From assembly GCF_003020125.1 (NCBI RefSeq), contig NZ_PYFW01000015.1, positions 18,351 through 82,350 of the forward strand: 64,000 nt of DNA, read 5' to 3'. The notes under the pieces were generated by a model. The model was not told the origin of the DNA. It made no database searches and was given only the letters and a program-made list of their open reading frames with translations. This document shows positions 62,236 through 64,000 of this stretch, piece by piece. Source of the stretch: Bradyrhizobium sp. MOS003. GTDB lineage: Bacteria; Pseudomonadota; Alphaproteobacteria; Rhizobiales; Xanthobacteraceae. The position numbers were made by a program, and so were the translations under genes. Every line of letters starts with the position of its first letter. Within the stretch, counting starts at the first letter, position 1.

Positions 62236-62475
62236 ATGATGAGATGGCTAGCTGTCGCAACCTTCACCTTGATGATCGGGACCTCAGCTCACGGCATGAC
62301 GCCCGGGCCGCTTCCTCAATCGGAGAACCTGATCACGCCGGTCGCGGCGGCCTGCGGAGTGGGCAGAACGCGGATCAACGGTGTCTGCGTTGCAAGGACG
62401 ACGGTGCGCCAGACCCGCCGCGCCGTACGAAGGTGCCTCCGCTGGCAAGGAGGTGTCTGTGCGATGTACCAATAG
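62236..62475 (+). CDS. small secreted Cys-rich protein
   Basis: A 79 aa protein from ATG 62236, with AAGGAGATATATC directly upstream, an optimal start signal. Signal peptide MMRWLAVATFTLMIGTSAHG, then VAAACGVGRTRINGVCVART and RRAVRRCLRWQGGVCAMYQ: four Cys in a CxnCxnCxnC layout with basic residues between. Many Bradyrhizobium genomes hold such 'ACG.GRTR.NGVCVART' proteins; function unknown, perhaps an extracellular disulfide-bonded peptide. Confidence 0.78.
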   Translation: MMRWLAVATFTLMIGTSAHGMTPGPLPQSENLITPVAAACGVGRTRINGVCVARTTVRQTRRAVRRCLRWQGGVCAMYQ

Positions 62476-62658
62476 GTGCCGCCAGGATCGGCGTCCGGAC
62501 CGTATCCGAACGCCGATTACCAGGTTCTAAAGCCGAACCAGGCGAGTTGCCCTTGCCGCAATATCGCAAGCGGGTGTGGCTGGACTTGTCGCCTAGGCCG
62601 GGCCGCAGCATGCAATGTTCTGCGGCGTTGGTCGCGACGAGGGATTCAGGCGAGCGTG

Positions 62659-62874
62659 TTACCGGACGCGGCAGGGTGCCGCGGGAACGATTATCGGCAA
62701 TTGCGTATCGAAGACAATCTGCTCCGGCCATTTGCGATCGGAATGAATGCGTATTGCTGGTCGGTCGACCGATGTCTGTTCGAGGATGGACGCCCTCGGA
62801 AGATAATAGTCCGTGGCAAAGAGAAGTAAGAGCAACGCCGCTCCGACCTTCCAGAGATATGCCAACAGCGGCAT
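62659..62874 (-). CDS. small membrane-anchored protein
   Basis: A 71 aa protein: an N-terminal helix MPLLAYLWKVGAALLLLLFA then DYYLPRASILEQTSVDRPAI RIHSDRKWPEQIVFDT. GGGAG precedes ATG 62874. The RIHSDRKWPE.VVFDT motif recurs in Bradyrhizobium proteins of similar size, so it is probably a real gene although it lies in a gap of the plus strand. A perfect FixK/FNR box is 88 bp upstream. Likely periplasmic. Confidence 0.7.
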   Translation of the reverse strand: MPLLAYLWKVGAALLLLLFATDYYLPRASILEQTSVDRPAIRIHSDRKWPEQIVFDTQLPIIVPAAPCRVR

Positions 62875-62961
62875 GTCTGTCGCTCCCGTGCCCCCGCAAC
62901 TTTGCCCTGGGCAAGCTCTACGACGTTGTCACACGCATTCTGCAAAATCGCGACGGACTGC

Positions 62962-62975
62962 TTGATCTGAATCAA
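62962..62975 (-). promoter_or_regulatory. FixK/FNR box
   Basis: TTGATCTGAATCAA: a perfect palindromic match to TTGAT-N4-ATCAA. Its centre is about 94 bp before the ATG of the minus-strand gene at 62874. No plus-strand gene follows within 700 bp. Confidence 0.65.
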
Positions 62976-63049
62976 GCACGTCGGGCTGCTTGGAAACGTG
63001 ACTTCGGTAAAGTCGACTCTTCGAGGATGGGACGACCGGAGTCCGTTAA

Positions 63050-63152
63050 GGGTCAGAGGCTGCCGTCGACAGCCAGCATGCCCTTGGTCGGGTGATCTCT
63101 CGGAAGCGGACATCGCCGCGCTCTGGGCTGAGGTCAACCCCGGGCCAGAAGC
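63050..63152. repeat. 103-bp dispersed repeat, copy B
   Basis: Same sequence as 43426-43528 with one difference. It is preceded by GAGTCCGTTAA, the start of the dispersed repeat. The gap from 62876 to 63727 has no other feature besides the FixK box. Confidence 0.85.
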
Positions 63153-63727
63153 GGAATTGGCAATGCCGTGCGAGGGGCCACCAAACCAGCGGCTCTCAAA
63201 GGGACAGCTGTCTCTCGCCTTGTCCGGTCTCAAGGACTGAACACACCGCTCCGCGCCGCGAGCCGATCGGGGTTATGAGTAAAAGCACTAGTCCAGCTGC
63301 GGCTGCAAACAGGCGAGGCGCCGACCTTCGCACCAAAGGTGCCTCGGGTTGTTCGTCCACCATCGCAGAGGCCCTTTCCTTTGCTATGACCTAATTGCCG
63401 AACTCGTCGAGCACGTGCCTGATGGATCATTAATACCTGGCTTGCCGAACGGCTTGGTGCGTATGTCAAATAAACTGACATAGATTGGTATTGCCGATTT
63501 TTCCCGACAGTAGTCAGATTCTTGTTGGCAGAAGCGAGTCAACTTGGCATGCTCCTGAGCACCGGGGCTGGCGTTCATCTCGCATCTATTTACACCCGGG
63601 TTCTGAAGCAACGGCAACGCTGCGGCAGGGGTTTTAGTACGTGTTATTTAGATCAGCCTAGTGAACTCCTGAGGCCGCCCTTTAGGTGCCCTCTTCGTTG
63701 AGAATTCAATTCTGCGGGGACATTGCA

Positions 63728-64000
63728 ATGGCAAAACCAGCCGTTTCCCGTGATGCTTTTCGTGGACTATTCGCCTTCTACGCGGCGAAAGCTCATCACG
63801 ATCACAAAGCCGGAGCCGAGGAATGCCTTTTAAGGTTGTTCGGGTCTGCGGAATATATTCCTGATCGCCTGCTGCAGCAATGGTCCGAAAAAGCTGACCT
63901 GCTCGGTCCAGAAACGGTAGGCAGTGTAGTGGAGCCGCGGGCCCGTGAAATCGCGAGCGGCGGCGCGCGGTACGACCATGCGAGTGATTTTCTCCACTCG
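63728..64000 (+). CDS. hypothetical protein, 3' end outside window
   Basis: An open frame from ATG 63728 (CGGGGACATT upstream) to the window end, 91 codons so far: MAKPAVSRDAFRGLFAFYAA, KAHHDHKAGAEECLLRLFGS, AEYIPDRLLQQWSEKADLLG. Soluble and helical with a His/Cys cluster (HHDH...C). Not recognised. Confidence 0.55.
   Translation, partial: MAKPAVSRDAFRGLFAFYAAKAHHDHKAGAEECLLRLFGSAEYIPDRLLQQWSEKADLLGPETVGSVVEPRAREIASGGARYDHASDFLHS

Noticed and set aside
63698..63709. TTGAGAATTCAA palindrome before the last gene
   Set aside because: Half-sites are 4 bp apart, not the 6 bp of FNR/FixK boxes.
1..64000. CRISPR arrays, rRNA, intact tRNA, prophage structural genes
   Set aside because: No repeat-spacer pattern, no rRNA or cloverleaf and no capsid/tail genes were seen; the 'holin' at 31894 is a chromosomal stress-operon family.

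Overview
The window looks like a chromosomal segment of a high-GC alphaproteobacterium of the Bradyrhizobium type. Pointers are exact EcfG-type promoters (GGAAC, 16-17 bp, CGTT), FixK/FNR boxes, an Omp25/RopB-like porin, families common in rhizobia (DUF2171, DUF3606, DUF3618, DUF6894, DUF72, host-attachment protein) and many 40-90 aa genes of the sort seen mainly in Bradyrhizobium. The species assignment is inference. No intact tRNA or rRNA gene and no CRISPR array was seen.

Layout. 0-4.4 kb: a heme-oxygenase-like diiron protein (cut by the window edge) and a coupled methyltransferase, divergent from a SET-domain protein across a palindromic promoter-like spacer; then a broken P450, a host-attachment protein and a DUF2171 protein. 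4.6-8.3 kb: a PRISE-type reductase, a coiled-coil protein, a thioredoxin-reductase-like flavoprotein and a DUF72 protein. 8.3-10.5 kb: almost no genes, but two exact EcfG promoters, a candidate stress small RNA with a terminator, a decayed LigD ligase gene and tRNA-like remnants. 11.3-17.9 kb: a complete caa3-type cytochrome oxidase operon (cytochrome c lipoprotein, subunits II, I, III, a small membrane protein, CtaG, cytochrome c) and a convergent diheme cytochrome c. 17.9-21.8 kb: an isochorismatase-like hydrolase and an FdhF/YdeP-type molybdoenzyme divergent from its sulfurtransferase FdhD. 22.7-24.8 kb: a hybrid histidine kinase.

25.8-40 kb is a general-stress and DNA-transaction island: topoisomerase IB, an unusual RNase HII, an ATP-dependent DNA ligase, a DUF3618/holin/YidB/GlsB membrane operon, a PolX-PHP protein with a degenerate polymerase site, a second broken LigD gene, DUF3072- and DUF3606-like proteins, and two further damaged DUF72 genes. 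EcfG promoters sit directly upstream of the ligase, the DUF3618 operon and two small genes. 40-51.6 kb is a patchwork of small genes, transport and regulatory genes, integrase remnants, a decaying family of zinc-ribbon mini-genes and dispersed short repeats. 51.7-54.4 kb is an IS91-type element with a tyrosine recombinase. 54.5-64 kb carries a FIST sensor with a hybrid kinase, a broken substrate-binding protein, small secreted proteins, a porin, a Crp/Fnr regulator, two FixK-like boxes and a gene cut by the window end.

How the parts work together. The oxidase and formate-dehydrogenase-like genes fit a respiratory block. The EcfG-marked genes fit desiccation, osmotic or DNA-damage survival. 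The Crp/Fnr gene and FixK boxes at the right end suggest oxygen control of small envelope proteins. A striking feature is the number of genes broken by single-base indels or deletions (about ten) beside fully intact operons: either real decay in accessory DNA or residual sequence errors.
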